DNA from: Rhodospirillales bacterium
Lineage (GTDB): Bacteria > Pseudomonadota > Alphaproteobacteria > Rhodospirillales > Defluviicoccaceae
Direction: 5' to 3'
DNA: 64,000 bases
NCBI GenBank assembly: GCA_016712595.1
Contig: JADJQT010000002.1
Location: forward strand, 186,001-250,000
Shown here: piece after piece, positions 54,439-63,740 of the stretch
Layout of the letters: every line of letters begins with the position of its first letter
Numbering within the stretch: the stretch's first letter is position 1
Notes under the pieces: generated by a model
What the model saw: the letters and a program-made list of their open reading frames with translations, nothing else
Databases searched by the model: none
What the model was told of the DNA's origin: nothing
Program-made: the position numbers and the translations under genes

Positions 54439-55398
54439 ATGCAACTGTTGGCGTGGGCGTTCGCTGCCCTCGTCGTCGTCTGCTCGCCCCCGGCGCCGGC
54501 GGCCGATCCCGGCGCTTATGCCGGCCGGCGGGTCCTGCATATCGATTCCTATCACGCCGGCAACGAGTGGAACGACCGGATTGATGCGGCCATCGCCGCG
54601 GCGTTCGCCGGTACCGGCGTCGATCTCAAGGTGGTCTTTCTCGACAGCAAGCGCCACGCTTCCGAAGCCGAGATCGAGGTTGCCGCGCTGCGGATCAAGG
54701 AGGAGATCGAGCGGTTCGCTCCCGATGTGGTGACGGCGAGTGACGATCCGGCGGCGAAGTATGTGATCGCGCCCTACTATAAGGACGCGGCGCTGCCGTT
54801 CGTCTTTTGCGGATTGAACTGGGACGCCGCCGCTTATGGCCTGCCATTCACCAATGCGACCGGCATGATCGAGGTCTCGCCGATCCCGCAGATCATTCGC
54901 CTTCTGCGCCCGTATGCGCACGGACCGCGTCTCGGGTTCCTCGCCGAGGACACCGAAACGAAGCGCAAGGAACTCGAATACCACCGCAAGGTGTTCGGGA
55001 TCGCTTACGATAAGGTGTATTTCGCCGATACCTTCGCGCAGTGGGTCGAGGCGTTCGAACGGGCCCAGGACGAGGTCGACATGCTGCTGATCCTCGGCGT
55101 CGGCGCCATTCATGACTGGGACGCCCGAGCCGCGCGCGAGCTTGCCGCGGGCGGCTCGCGAATTCCCGCCGGAACCGACTTTTCCTGGCTGATGAATGTC
55201 TCGCTGCTGGGCGTGGCGAAGGTTCCGGAGGAGCAGGGGCGATGGGCCGCCGAGGCGGCGATGGCGATCCTCGACGGTGTCTCGCCATCGCGGATTCCGA
55301 TGACCTATAACCGGGAGGGACGGCTTTATTTCAACCCGACCATCGCGGCGCGGCTCGGCGTTACCAACCCGCCGCCGCTGGCCCAGCTTGTTCCTTGA
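54439..55398 (+). CDS. Periplasmic ABC-type substrate-binding protein (sensor partner)
   Basis: 319 residues from ATG 54439, which places a signal peptide (MQLLAWAFAALVVVCSPPAPA) at the N-terminus; ATG 54373 would add 22 residues before it. The mature part resembles the ABC_sub_bind (TrpX/LivK-like) fold: RRVLHIDSYHAGNEWNDRI, VVTASDDPAAKYVIAPYY and LPFVFCGLNWD. No permease or ATPase is adjacent; a histidine kinase starts 31 bases downstream, so it probably presents a ligand to the kinase rather than feeding a transporter. The ligand is unknown. Confidence 0.8.
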   Translation: MQLLAWAFAALVVVCSPPAPAADPGAYAGRRVLHIDSYHAGNEWNDRIDAAIAAAFAGTGVDLKVVFLDSKRHASEAEIEVAALRIKEEIERFAPDVVTASDDPAAKYVIAPYYKDAALPFVFCGLNWDAAAYGLPFTNATGMIEVSPIPQIIRLLRPYAHGPRLGFLAEDTETKRKELEYHRKVFGIAYDKVYFADTFAQWVEAFERAQDEVDMLLILGVGAIHDWDARAARELAAGGSRIPAGTDFSWLMNVSLLGVAKVPEEQGRWAAEAAMAILDGVSPSRIPMTYNREGRLYFNPTIAARLGVTNPPPLAQLVP

Positions 55399-55429
55399 AC
55401 GAACGCGCGACGGCGCGGGCGCGTGATCG

Positions 55430-57541
55430 ATGCGCACCCGCTCGTTGATCGGCCGCACGCTCGGGCAGGTCGCGGTGCGCATCGGCGTCGTGGTCACGAT
55501 CGCCTCGGTGCTGAGCTACTGGCAGGTGCGCTCGGCGCTGCAAGATCAGGCGCTCGCCCAGCTCTCGACCTATGCGCACGAGCGACAGGCGCGGGAGAGC
55601 ATCGCCTTCGTTCTCTCCGCCGACCATCTCGAGACCTTTGCCGAACGCTACCTCGCGGAATATCGGGCGCGCGATCAGGCACCGGACGATCAGGCGATCG
55701 CGGCGCGGTTTCGCTCGTTGTTTCATGCCGATCCATCCGGGAACCTTCGCCTCGATGCGAGCGTCTATCGCAGCTCCGGGATCACCGGCTATGTCGGGCG
55801 GTTCAGTGAGGTCTCCTTTGATCTACAGCGGCGCCTGCTGGTCGCGCTCGACGTGCTGGCGCGGTTCGGACCGGCGTGGCGCAACCGCTTCGTCAACCTT
55901 TACGTCATCACCCCTGAGCATGCGGTGCTGATGTACTGGCCGAACCATCCGTGGGCGCTGGAGGCGAGCGACTGGGAGATCGAAGGCAAGCTGTCTTTGA
56001 TATCACCCGCATCCGCCGGCGTCGTCCAACTCGCGACGCCGGAGCGAAAGGTGGGCACGCGCCTGTGGTCAAACCTTTATTTCGACTACGGAGTCGATGA
56101 CTGGCTGGTTTCGGGGATCGAGCCGGCGAACCTTGACGGCCGGCATCTGTTATCGGTCGGAAACGATATTCTGTTGCGCGAGCTGCTCGACCGCACCTTG
56201 CACTCGGACATTGAGGGCGCCTATACCGCCATCTTCCGCGACGACGGCGGCCTGATCGCGCATCCGCGGTTCATGGAGGCGATCCTCGCCAACGGCGGGG
56301 CATTGACGATCGAGCAAACGGCTGATCCGCATCTCCAGCGGATCTTCGATCGTGCCCGCAGCCGCAGTGGAAACGAGACGATCGTTGAAAACGTCGGCGA
56401 TGACGAATACCTCGCGGTCTCCCGGCTCGAGGCACCGGGGTGGTGGTTCGTGACCGTCTTCCCGCAGGCGGTCGTCGCCGCGCGGGCCTGGGCGGCGGCG
56501 CGCGGCGTCTTTCTGCTCGGTCTGGCGGCGCTCCTGCTCGAGATCGGAATTCTTTATCTCGTGCTGAAGATGCAGGTGGCGCGACCCCTGCATAGATTGG
56601 TCGAAGCGACCCGCCAGATCGCCTCGGGGCGACCGCACGGCGCGATCGACGTCGAGCGCGACGATGAACTCGGCGCGCTGGCCCGCTCGGTCAGCACCAT
56701 GGCGGCGGAGATTGAGGCGCGCGAGGCTGTGCTCAGCGAGCGGTCGACCACGCTCGCCGAATTGAACGACCGCCTGGAGCGGGAGTTGGAACAACGTCGG
56801 CGCAGTGAAGCGACAATCGCCCGCCAGCATGAAATGCTCCGGCAGGCGGAAAAGATGAAGGCGCTTGGCTCTCTGCTTGCTGGCATCGCCCATGAACTGA
56901 ACAACCCGCTCTCGGTGGTCGTCGGCCGGTCGGTCCTGCTGGAAGAAAAGCTGCGTGGCGGGCCACAAGGTGAGGCGGCGCAGAAGCTGCGCGGCGCCGC
57001 CGAGCGCTGTGGGCGCATCGTCAAGGCGTTCCTCACCATGGCCCGGCAGCAGGCGAGCGCCCGCCAGCCGGTCCGCTTGCCCCACGTTTTCGAGCAGGCG
57101 CTTGAACTCGTGTCCTCGCGGATGCGCAGTAGTGGTATCGTGGTCGAGGTGGACCTGCCGGCTGAGCTGCCGGAGATCCTCGGCGATGCCGGTCAGCTCG
57201 GCCAGGTGTTCAGCAACCTTCTGCTCAACGCCCAGCAGGCGATGGCTGAGCATGACGGCGAGCGCCGCGTGCGGGTGAGCGGTGCGTTCGACGGCGACGC
57301 CCGCGCCCTCGTCGTGACCGTCGCCGATACCGGGCCTGGCGTTCCGGCGGACATCCGCCACCGCATTTTCGAGCCGTACTTCACCACCAAGCCGGTCGGC
57401 GTAGGCACGGGCATGGGATTGTCGATATGCTATCGCATCATCGAGGTTCACGGCGGGTCTTTCGGCCTCTGCGCCGACGCCGGGCGTGGCGCGGTCTTCG
57501 TCATGACCCTGCCGGTGATGCCTCGACCGGGAGCGGGATAA
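55430..57541 (+). CDS. Membrane-bound sensor histidine kinase
   Basis: 703 residues. TM1 about 13-31, a large periplasmic sensor region (about 35-350; fold not recognised), TM2 about 355-380, a HAMP linker, a coiled-coil segment (about 430-470), then the HisKA box GIAHELNNPLS with phospho-acceptor His488. The HATPase domain has NLLLNAQQAM (N box), DTGPGVP (G1) and GTGMGLSICYRI (G2). It is complete. It sits between the periplasmic binding protein and the response regulator; the three probably form one signalling unit. Confidence 0.92.
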   Translation: MRTRSLIGRTLGQVAVRIGVVVTIASVLSYWQVRSALQDQALAQLSTYAHERQARESIAFVLSADHLETFAERYLAEYRARDQAPDDQAIAARFRSLFHADPSGNLRLDASVYRSSGITGYVGRFSEVSFDLQRRLLVALDVLARFGPAWRNRFVNLYVITPEHAVLMYWPNHPWALEASDWEIEGKLSLISPASAGVVQLATPERKVGTRLWSNLYFDYGVDDWLVSGIEPANLDGRHLLSVGNDILLRELLDRTLHSDIEGAYTAIFRDDGGLIAHPRFMEAILANGGALTIEQTADPHLQRIFDRARSRSGNETIVENVGDDEYLAVSRLEAPGWWFVTVFPQAVVAARAWAAARGVFLLGLAALLLEIGILYLVLKMQVARPLHRLVEATRQIASGRPHGAIDVERDDELGALARSVSTMAAEIEAREAVLSERSTTLAELNDRLERELEQRRRSEATIARQHEMLRQAEKMKALGSLLAGIAHELNNPLSVVVGRSVLLEEKLRGGPQGEAAQKLRGAAERCGRIVKAFLTMARQQASARQPVRLPHVFEQALELVSSRMRSSGIVVEVDLPAELPEILGDAGQLGQVFSNLLLNAQQAMAEHDGERRVRVSGAFDGDARALVVTVADTGPGVPADIRHRIFEPYFTTKPVGVGTGMGLSICYRIIEVHGGSFGLCADAGRGAVFVMTLPVMPRPGAG

Positions 57542-57545
57542 GAGG

Positions 57546-57992
57546 ATGGCCGGGCACAACGATCTCGCGGCAGACCGCCGCCGGGTGCTGATTGTCGACG
57601 ACGAGGCCGACATCGCCGAGATCCTCGCCGAAATCGTCATGGGCGAGGGCCACCTTGTCGAGGTCGCGGCCAACGGGCGCGATGCCCTTGCCCGCATCCG
57701 CGCTTCGGCGTTCGATCTTATTCTCAGCGATCTGATCATGCCCGAACTCGACGGACCCGGGTTTTGGCGCGCCTTGCGCAGCACGGCGCCGCAGATGCTC
57801 ACCCGCATTGTCTTCATCACCGGGGATACGCTGGGCGAGCCGGCGCAACGCTTTCTCAGCGAGGCGAATCGGCCGGTGATCGAAAAGCCATTCGTTCCAG
57901 ATGAGGTTCGCCGGGTGCTCCGCTGCGAATTGGCGGCCGGCGCTTCCACAGGTGCCTGTGGGACTGCCTCGGGGGGCATGCCGCGGCGCTAG
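57546..57992 (+). CDS. Single-domain response regulator
   Basis: 148 residues with one receiver domain. The acidic pair is Asp18-Asp19 (LIVDDEADIAE), the phospho-acceptor Asp62 (LILSDLIMPELDG), the switch Thr92 (FITGD) and Lys114 (IEKPF). No output domain follows; about 25 residues of Ala/Gly-rich tail end the protein. It starts four bases after the kinase stop. Output must come from a partner protein or a phosphorelay. Confidence 0.93.
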   Translation: MAGHNDLAADRRRVLIVDDEADIAEILAEIVMGEGHLVEVAANGRDALARIRASAFDLILSDLIMPELDGPGFWRALRSTAPQMLTRIVFITGDTLGEPAQRFLSEANRPVIEKPFVPDEVRRVLRCELAAGASTGACGTASGGMPRR

Positions 57993-58164
57993 CCGCTGCG
58001 ATTGTGCGTCTGCGAACCATTTTTCGCTTATGCACGCAAATTCAACATAGCTATATTGCGTCTGCAGCACAACTCATGCGCGTGTCAATGAGCCGGGTAC
58101 GCGATAGACTCACGTGTCGATTTTCAACCCGCATGGCGGGCTCCACCTCGGCAGGGGAACAACA

Positions 58165-59196
58165 ATGCCGCACACCAGAACGACCATTACCCATTTCCTC
58201 ATCGAAGAACAACGCCGGCTCGGCAAGAGTGGTCATTTCACCACGCTAATCAGCGATATCGTTACCGCCTGCAAGATGATTTCGCACGAAGTCAACCGCG
58301 GTGGCTTGGCAGGAAATCTTGGCCTAGCAGGCAGCGAGAATGTCCAAGGTGAAGATCAAAAAAAGCTCGATGTTCTCGCCAACGATATTTTCATGCACTT
58401 GAACACGCTCGGCGGTAACTATGCGGGTATGGCCTCCGAAGAAGTCGACGACGTGCACGTGATTTCGACGGGTGGTCACAGCAATTATCTTTTGTTGTTT
58501 GATCCGCTCGACGGATCGTCCAACATCGACGTCAATATTTCTGTCGGCACGATCTTCTCGATCCTGCGCTGCCCCGAGGGGGTGACCCAGCCAGGCGAGG
58601 CCGAGTTCATGCAGCCGGGGGTGCAACAGGTCGCGGCGGGATACGCGCTCTATGGCTCGTCGACCATGCTGGTGTTGACGACCGGACGCGGCGTCAATGG
58701 CTTCACGCTCGACAACGCCATCGGCGAGTTCATCCTCACCCATCCAAACATGCGCATTCCTGCCGAAACCAACGAGTTTGCCATCAACGCGTCGCGCGCC
58801 CGCTTCTGGGAGACGCCGGTGAAGCGTTATATTGACGAGTGCCTTGCCGGCAAGGAGGGACCACGTGGCAAGTCGTTCAACATGCGCTGGGTGGCATCAA
58901 TGGTCGCGGAAGTGCATCGGGTATTGTGCCGCGGGGGCGCCTTCCTCTACCCGATCGATGCGGAGAACCGGGCGAAGGGCGGCAAGCTGCGGCTGATGTA
59001 CGAAGCCAACCCGATGAGCTTCATCGTCGAGCAGGCGGGCGGCGCGGCGAGCACCGGCCGGGCGCGCATTCTCGACCTGCAGCCGCGCGAACTGCACCAG
59101 CGTTGCGCTGTCATTCTCGGCTCGGCGGAAGAGGTCAAGCGCCTCGATCGCTATCACCGCGAACACGACGCGATGGCGAAGGTCGCGGCGGAGTAA
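58165..59196 (+). CDS. fbp: Fructose-1,6-bisphosphatase class I
   Basis: 343 residues from ATG 58165 (MPHTRTTITHFLIEEQRRLG), preceded by GCAGGGGAA; the open frame back to 58114 lacks a ribosome-binding site. FDPLDGSSNIDVNISVGTIF is the metal-binding signature, and ASMVAEVHRVLCRGGAFLYP and LMYEANPMSFIVEQAGG are substrate-site motifs. It hydrolyses fructose 1,6-bisphosphate in gluconeogenesis and, in autotrophs, the Calvin cycle. No Calvin-cycle genes are adjacent, so the gluconeogenic role is the safer call. The region upstream is locally AT-rich (TATAGCT near 58050). Confidence 0.95.
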   Translation: MPHTRTTITHFLIEEQRRLGKSGHFTTLISDIVTACKMISHEVNRGGLAGNLGLAGSENVQGEDQKKLDVLANDIFMHLNTLGGNYAGMASEEVDDVHVISTGGHSNYLLLFDPLDGSSNIDVNISVGTIFSILRCPEGVTQPGEAEFMQPGVQQVAAGYALYGSSTMLVLTTGRGVNGFTLDNAIGEFILTHPNMRIPAETNEFAINASRARFWETPVKRYIDECLAGKEGPRGKSFNMRWVASMVAEVHRVLCRGGAFLYPIDAENRAKGGKLRLMYEANPMSFIVEQAGGAASTGRARILDLQPRELHQRCAVILGSAEEVKRLDRYHREHDAMAKVAAE

Positions 59197-59344
59197 CCAT
59201 CGAGCGTCAAGGCGCGTTCGTTGGCGTTCAAGCAGCTTGGAAGGGAATTGGGCGGGCGGCGGCTATGGATGCCGCCGCCCGGATCTTTTCCGATAGGGCC
59301 GGATCAGATCGGCGGGCGGCGGCATCGCTTTCGCTGTCAGACGA

Positions 59345-59764
59345 TCAGGCGAGGGCGACGATGGCTTCGCCCGTGGCTTTGACCTCGCCTTTTTCATTCA
59401 CGGCGGAGAGCGCGAGCTTGACCAGCTTTTCGCCGTTGGCTTCGGATTTCTCCGCGACCTTGCCGGTGCAGACGATCTTCTCGCCGACGCGGGTGATCGC
59501 CTTGAACTGGGTGAAGAAGCTGCGCACGGTCGTCTGCGGCGCGAACGCGGTCACCGATCGGCCGAGATAGGCCATCACCAGCATGCCATGGGCGAAGACG
59601 TCCGCCTCACCGGCGGCCTTGGCGTAGTCGATGTCGATGTGCATCGGGTTGTGGTCGCCCGAGGCGCCGCCGTAAAGGGCAAGCGTGGTGCGCGAAATCG
59701 GCGCGTTTTCCAGGCGGATCGGTTCGTCGCCGACGTTGAGGTCGTCGAACTTCGGTGCGGTCAT
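59345..59764 (-). CDS. MaoC-family hot-dog dehydratase, small subunit type
   Basis: 139 residues. The hydratase-2 motif YGGASGDHNPMHIDIDYAK (about 31-49) includes the catalytic Asp and His, and the rest is a single hot-dog fold ending VKATGEAIVALA. It lies 21 bases downstream of a second hot-dog gene on the same strand. Such pairs often act as one heterodimeric enoyl-thioester hydratase or 3-hydroxyacyl dehydratase; the substrate cannot be read from sequence. Confidence 0.88.
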   Translation of the reverse strand: MTAPKFDDLNVGDEPIRLENAPISRTTLALYGGASGDHNPMHIDIDYAKAAGEADVFAHGMLVMAYLGRSVTAFAPQTTVRSFFTQFKAITRVGEKIVCTGKVAEKSEANGEKLVKLALSAVNEKGEVKATGEAIVALA

Positions 59765-59785
59765 GACGATGGTTCCTCCCCTCGC

Positions 59786-60226
59786 TCAGTTACGGACGAC
59801 GATGACGCGTTGCAGCTCGGCAACGAGCACGCCATCCTGGTTGGTCGCCGTCGAGTCCTCGACGATGAACTCCAGCGCGCCGCCTTTCTTGTCGTAGATG
59901 TCGGATACCTTGGTTACGAAGGTGATCTTGTCGCCGGCGCAGATCGGCGCGTGATACTTGAAGCTCTGCGAGCCATGGAGGATCTTGCCGACCGGCACGC
60001 CCATCGCCGCGATGTTGTCCCAAAGAGAGTTGGTTTCCATTTCGAGACAGAAAGTAAAGGTCGGCGGCGCCGGAAGCGCCTTATAGCCGGCGGCGATCGC
60101 CGCGGCCTCGTCGGAATAGATCGGGTCGGTCTCGCCGATCGCCTTGGCGAAGAATTTAAGGCGTCCCTTTTCGACGTCGACGGTCAGCGGCGGTGTCGTC
60201 CGCCCGATGTGTTTTTTATCGATCAT
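59786..60226 (-). CDS. FAS1-type MaoC N-terminal dehydratase domain protein
   Basis: 146 residues from ATG 60226, with GTGGGGAA upstream; the open frame extends further to 60523 but without a start or ribosome-binding site that I trust. FFAKAIGETDPIYSDEAAA, LPAPPTFTFCLEM and LHGSQSFKYHAPICAGDKIT are typical of the MaoC_dehydrat_N domain. It lacks the full catalytic motif of its partner, so the two likely work as a heterodimer, as in HadAB-like enzymes. Confidence 0.87.
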   Translation of the reverse strand: MIDKKHIGRTTPPLTVDVEKGRLKFFAKAIGETDPIYSDEAAAIAAGYKALPAPPTFTFCLEMETNSLWDNIAAMGVPVGKILHGSQSFKYHAPICAGDKITFVTKVSDIYDKKGGALEFIVEDSTATNQDGVLVAELQRVIVVRN

Positions 60227-60456
60227 TTCCCCACCCTCGATGTTGTGGATCGTTCTTGCGTCAAGGGCCGCGTTCTGCGAGCGCGACGGCCACGCAACGC
60301 CTGTCCCAGAGCCGATTCCGCAAGCGCCTCGGCACGCGGCAGCTTCGCGGCTCGATGAGGGCAAGTCAAGGCGGGCACGGCGCAATGCCGCCTCGCGTGG
60401 GAAGCGGGCGCGATCCCTTGCAGCGGCAATTGCGCGACCGGGTGCAAAGTCCCCGA

Positions 60457-60484
60457 TTGCATCACGTGCGATCGGCTCTACATT
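60457..60484 (+). promoter_or_regulatory. Candidate promoter of the lipoprotein gene
   Basis: TTGCAT at 60457-60462 and TACATT at 60479-60484 with a 16-base spacer, about 75 bases before ATG 60559. It sits in the 332-base divergent gap (60227-60558), which is otherwise GC-rich and without a supportable gene. The match is fair. Confidence 0.42.
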
Positions 60485-60558
60485 CGCGGAAGCGATCGCG
60501 GTGCCTCCCACCCGTTGCTTCACCGTCTCCCCGCGCCCGGCCCGCCACGGAGATCGTC

Positions 60559-61260
60559 ATGACCATCGTTCGCCACACCGCTGCCGTCATCATCGCAATC
60601 CTCGTTCTCGCCGGGTGCGCATCCAGCGAAGTCACTGCCTATCAGCCCTATCAGGGAAAGTTGGTCCGCCCGGAGCGGATTGTCGTCTATGATTTCGCCG
60701 CGACGACGTCCGATCTTCCCGCCGGCTATCCGATCTCCGGCCCCGGGCTCGCCGCGGCGCAGCCGGCGGCCGAGCAACTCGCCCTCGGCCGCAAGCTTGG
60801 CGCCAAGATTGCCGGCGATCTGGTCGCCGATCTGCAGAGCTTCGGCCTGCCGGCGGTACGGGCGGCAGGCCAGCCGGCGCTTGCGCTCAACGACGTCGCC
60901 GTCGTCGGCTACTTCGCCACCCTCGACGCTGGCAGCGCCACTGAGCGGGTCGCTCTCGGCTTCGGTGCCGGCGCCGCCGACCTGCAAACGGTGGTCAACG
61001 GCTTCGTGATGACCGCGCAAGGGGTGCGTCCGCTGGGCTCGGGTACGGTCGCCGCCGGCAGCGGCAAGACTCCCGGCGGCGCCGTGCCGCTGGTCGTCGC
61101 CGTCGCCACCGCCAATCCTCTCGGCCTCGCCGTTTCTGGCGCGGCAAAGGCCTACGGCGAAGCCTCCGGCTCGGAGACCATCGAAGGCGCCGCCGACCGT
61201 ACCGCCCAGGACATCGCCGCCAAACTCAAGCTCACCGCCGAGCGTCAAGGCTGGATCTGA
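60559..61260 (+). CDS. Outer-membrane-type lipoprotein (DUF4410-like)
   Basis: 233 residues from ATG 60559 (CACGGAGATC upstream). The signal peptide ends in a lipobox, ILVLAGCASS, with the modified Cys at residue 20. The mature part begins by VTAYQPYQG and has VRPERIVVYDFAATTSDLP, then a Gly/Ala-rich beta segment (GAGAADLQTVVNGFVMTAQG), resembling DUF4410 proteins as I remember them. Residue +2 after Cys is Ala, compatible with outer-membrane sorting. Function unknown. The long open frame upstream is not coding. Confidence 0.78.
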   Translation: MTIVRHTAAVIIAILVLAGCASSEVTAYQPYQGKLVRPERIVVYDFAATTSDLPAGYPISGPGLAAAQPAAEQLALGRKLGAKIAGDLVADLQSFGLPAVRAAGQPALALNDVAVVGYFATLDAGSATERVALGFGAGAADLQTVVNGFVMTAQGVRPLGSGTVAAGSGKTPGGAVPLVVAVATANPLGLAVSGAAKAYGEASGSETIEGAADRTAQDIAAKLKLTAERQGWI

Positions 61261-61690
61261 GAAGCGCAACAGCACATTATACAACTTATTGCAGTAACGT
61301 TTATCCATTTTGCAATGTTATTGCGTTAAATATCGAAATCCTGGTCTCCGTCATCCTGGTGCCGGGCGTTCTGGCAACCCTGTTTGGCAGAATCAAACAA
61401 GCGCAAGCGCCGTAGCGCTTTTGACGTCGCAACGAATCGAGCCACGGCGGGAACGGCGCGTTGGCTAAAACCCCGTCCGGCCCTCGCGCGGGGCCCAAAG
61501 AAGCGTGGCGACTCTCTGCCCCTGATCAACCTACGGATGAGGTGGCAGGCGCGCCCCCGGCGAGCGGGGCGCCGTTGTTCTCAACTGCGACGTTGATTAA
61601 CATTTGTGCAGTGGCGCGCTGTGGACACTTTATGGGCACTCATCTAGCATCGTTGGCAGGGAGGCTTTCGCGCAAAGGAGAATGCCAACA
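61261..61690. other. 430-base intergenic region with AT-rich palindrome and weak terminator
   Basis: No supportable gene. The first 80 bases are AT-rich and contain an exact inverted repeat GCAAT-GTT-ATTGC at 61312-61324, plus two related TTATTGC-containing sites (about 61287 and 61318), a possible operator. At 61405-61420 a 6-base stem (AAGCGC, loop CGTA, GCGCTT) is followed by T bases and could be a weak intrinsic terminator for the lipoprotein gene. A poor promoter match (TTGTGC and CTTTAT, 18 apart) lies just before the glutaminase gene. Confidence 0.5.
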
Positions 61691-63577
61691 ATGGGCGAGC
61701 TCAGGGATTTCGTCGGTGCAAACTATGATCCCGATGAGGCGACCGGCGATCGCTCGCCGATCCTCGCCTGCCTCGGGGATCTTTTTGAGCGTTTCCGTGC
61801 CGATGCGACCGGCGCCGTCGCCACCTACATTCCCGAGTTGGCCAAGGCCAATCCCGAGCACTTCGGGGTGTGCATCGCCACCCTCGACGGACAGATCTAC
61901 GAGCTTGGCGACAGTCGTCAGCCGTTCACCATCCAGTCGGTTTCGAAGCCGTTCTGCTACGGGCTCGCCCTCTGCGATCAGGGGAGCAAGGCGGTGCTCG
62001 ATCGTGTTGGCGTCGAGCCAAGCGGCGATGCCTTCAATTCGATTGTTTTCGATGAGCGCAGCAATCGGCCGTTCAATCCGATGGTCAACGCCGGGGCGAT
62101 CGCGACGACCTCGCTCATTCGCGGCGCTTCCCACGAGGAGCGCTGGGAAAGGATCATGGGGATGTTCGCGCGCTTTGCCGGCCGCCCCTTGTCGGTCGAC
62201 GAGGCGGTCTTTCGCTCGGAGAAGCTAACCGGTCACCGCAACCGCGCCATCGCCTATCTCGAGCTCAACGCCGGGATGATCGAAGAGCCGGTCGTCGAGC
62301 ATCTCGACCTTTACTTCCGCCAATGCTCGATCCTTGTCGATGCCCGTGACCTTGCGATCATGGCGGCGACGCTCGCCAACACCGGGGTCAATCCGCTTAC
62401 CGGCGAACGGGCGCTGCCGGCATGCCACGTGCGCAGCATGCTCAGCGTCATGCAGAGCTGCGGGATGTACGACTTCTCGGGCGAGTGGGGCTTTCGCGTC
62501 GGCCTGCCGGCGAAGAGTGGGGTGGGGGGCGGTATCATCGCCGTGCTCCCCGGCCAGTTCGGCATCGGCACGTTCTCGCCGCTCCTCGATCCGCTTGGCA
62601 ACAGCATCCGCGGCGTCCGCTTCTGCGAGGCGCTGGCCGAGAGCTTCAATCTCCATGTCTTCGACAGCCATCCGACCGCGAGGTCGGCGATCCGCCGCAG
62701 CTACTCCGGCGCCAAGGTCCGCTCCAAGCGACTGCGGCGCCTCGACGAACAGGAGACCCTTGCGAGGATCGGCGGGTGCGTCCATGTCTACGAGTTGCAG
62801 GGCGACCTGTTCTTCGCCTCAATCGAACAGGTGGTCCGCAAGATCGATGCCGACCTCTCTCGCCTGTCCTATGTGGTGCTCGACGGTAAGCGCGCCGCGC
62901 GCGTCGATCGCAGCGTCTGGCCGGTGATCGTCGAGGTGCGGGCGCGCCTCGACGAGCGGGGCGTGACCTTCCTTCTCGCCGGCTTCGGCGCCGACGCGCT
63001 GGCCGCGCTGACGCCGGAGGGAGAGGCGCCGTTCCCGGCGGAGGTCGTCTTCGCGTCGGCGGACGAGGCCATCGACTGGTGCGAGTGCCAGCTGCTCGCC
63101 GCTCGCGACGGCCGGCCGGTGGCCGCCTCGGCCATTCATGCGCTCGCCGGAATGGATCTTGCCGCGGGGCTCAGCGAGGCCGAGCTCGCCCACCTTTCCG
63201 AAGTGGTCTCGCTGGTCGCTTACGGACCCGGCGAGTTGATCATTCGCGAGGGCGATGTGGCCGATGCGCTCTACGTTCTCGCCGCCGGATCGGCGACGGT
63301 GCAGGTCGCCCTGCACGGCACCGGCAAGCACCGGCGCCTCGCCGCCATCGGCCTCGGCGTGACCTTCGGCGAGATCGCCCTGTTCGACGGCGGCACCCGT
63401 CTCGCCGACGTCGTCGCCGGCCCGGCCACCGCCTGCTACGTCCTGCCGGTCGCGAGGCTCAAGGCCATCACCGAGGCGTCACCCGAGCTCGGCATGAAGC
63501 TGTGGCTGAACGTCGGCCGCGCCCTCTCGCACCGCCTGCGCCAGGCCAACGACGAGATCCGCTCCCTGGAAGGATGA
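61691..63577 (+). CDS. Glutaminase fused to STAS and cyclic-nucleotide-binding domains
   Basis: 628 residues from ATG 61691, with AAGGAG ten bases upstream; ATG 61682 is only one base from that motif. Domain 1 (about 1-310) is a beta-lactamase-fold glutaminase with the catalytic pair Ser83/Lys86 (QSVSKPF) and NPMVNAGAI. Domain 2 (about 363-468) is STAS-like; the usual phosphorylatable Ser region reads LDGKRAARVDRS, so phospho-switching is doubtful. Domain 3 (about 490-605) is a cNMP-binding fold with the phosphate cassette FGEIALFDGGTRLADV, Arg570 retained. It deamidates glutamine to glutamate, possibly under cAMP or cGMP control. Confidence 0.92.
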   Translation: MGELRDFVGANYDPDEATGDRSPILACLGDLFERFRADATGAVATYIPELAKANPEHFGVCIATLDGQIYELGDSRQPFTIQSVSKPFCYGLALCDQGSKAVLDRVGVEPSGDAFNSIVFDERSNRPFNPMVNAGAIATTSLIRGASHEERWERIMGMFARFAGRPLSVDEAVFRSEKLTGHRNRAIAYLELNAGMIEEPVVEHLDLYFRQCSILVDARDLAIMAATLANTGVNPLTGERALPACHVRSMLSVMQSCGMYDFSGEWGFRVGLPAKSGVGGGIIAVLPGQFGIGTFSPLLDPLGNSIRGVRFCEALAESFNLHVFDSHPTARSAIRRSYSGAKVRSKRLRRLDEQETLARIGGCVHVYELQGDLFFASIEQVVRKIDADLSRLSYVVLDGKRAARVDRSVWPVIVEVRARLDERGVTFLLAGFGADALAALTPEGEAPFPAEVVFASADEAIDWCECQLLAARDGRPVAASAIHALAGMDLAAGLSEAELAHLSEVVSLVAYGPGELIIREGDVADALYVLAAGSATVQVALHGTGKHRRLAAIGLGVTFGEIALFDGGTRLADVVAGPATACYVLPVARLKAITEASPELGMKLWLNVGRALSHRLRQANDEIRSLEG

Positions 63578-63740
63578 CGCGCGCGGGTGGCGGGTATCGA
63601 TAAGTGCGTTGCTTGCGCGATGGTTGCCGCAGCGTCTCAACTTAAAATTCACTATCAGCAAATGTACTCTCTTTCGAAGCGCTGCGGCAATTACTATACT
63701 ATTGTTTATTCTTAGTCAGAAATAAAAGGATGATTAAGAT

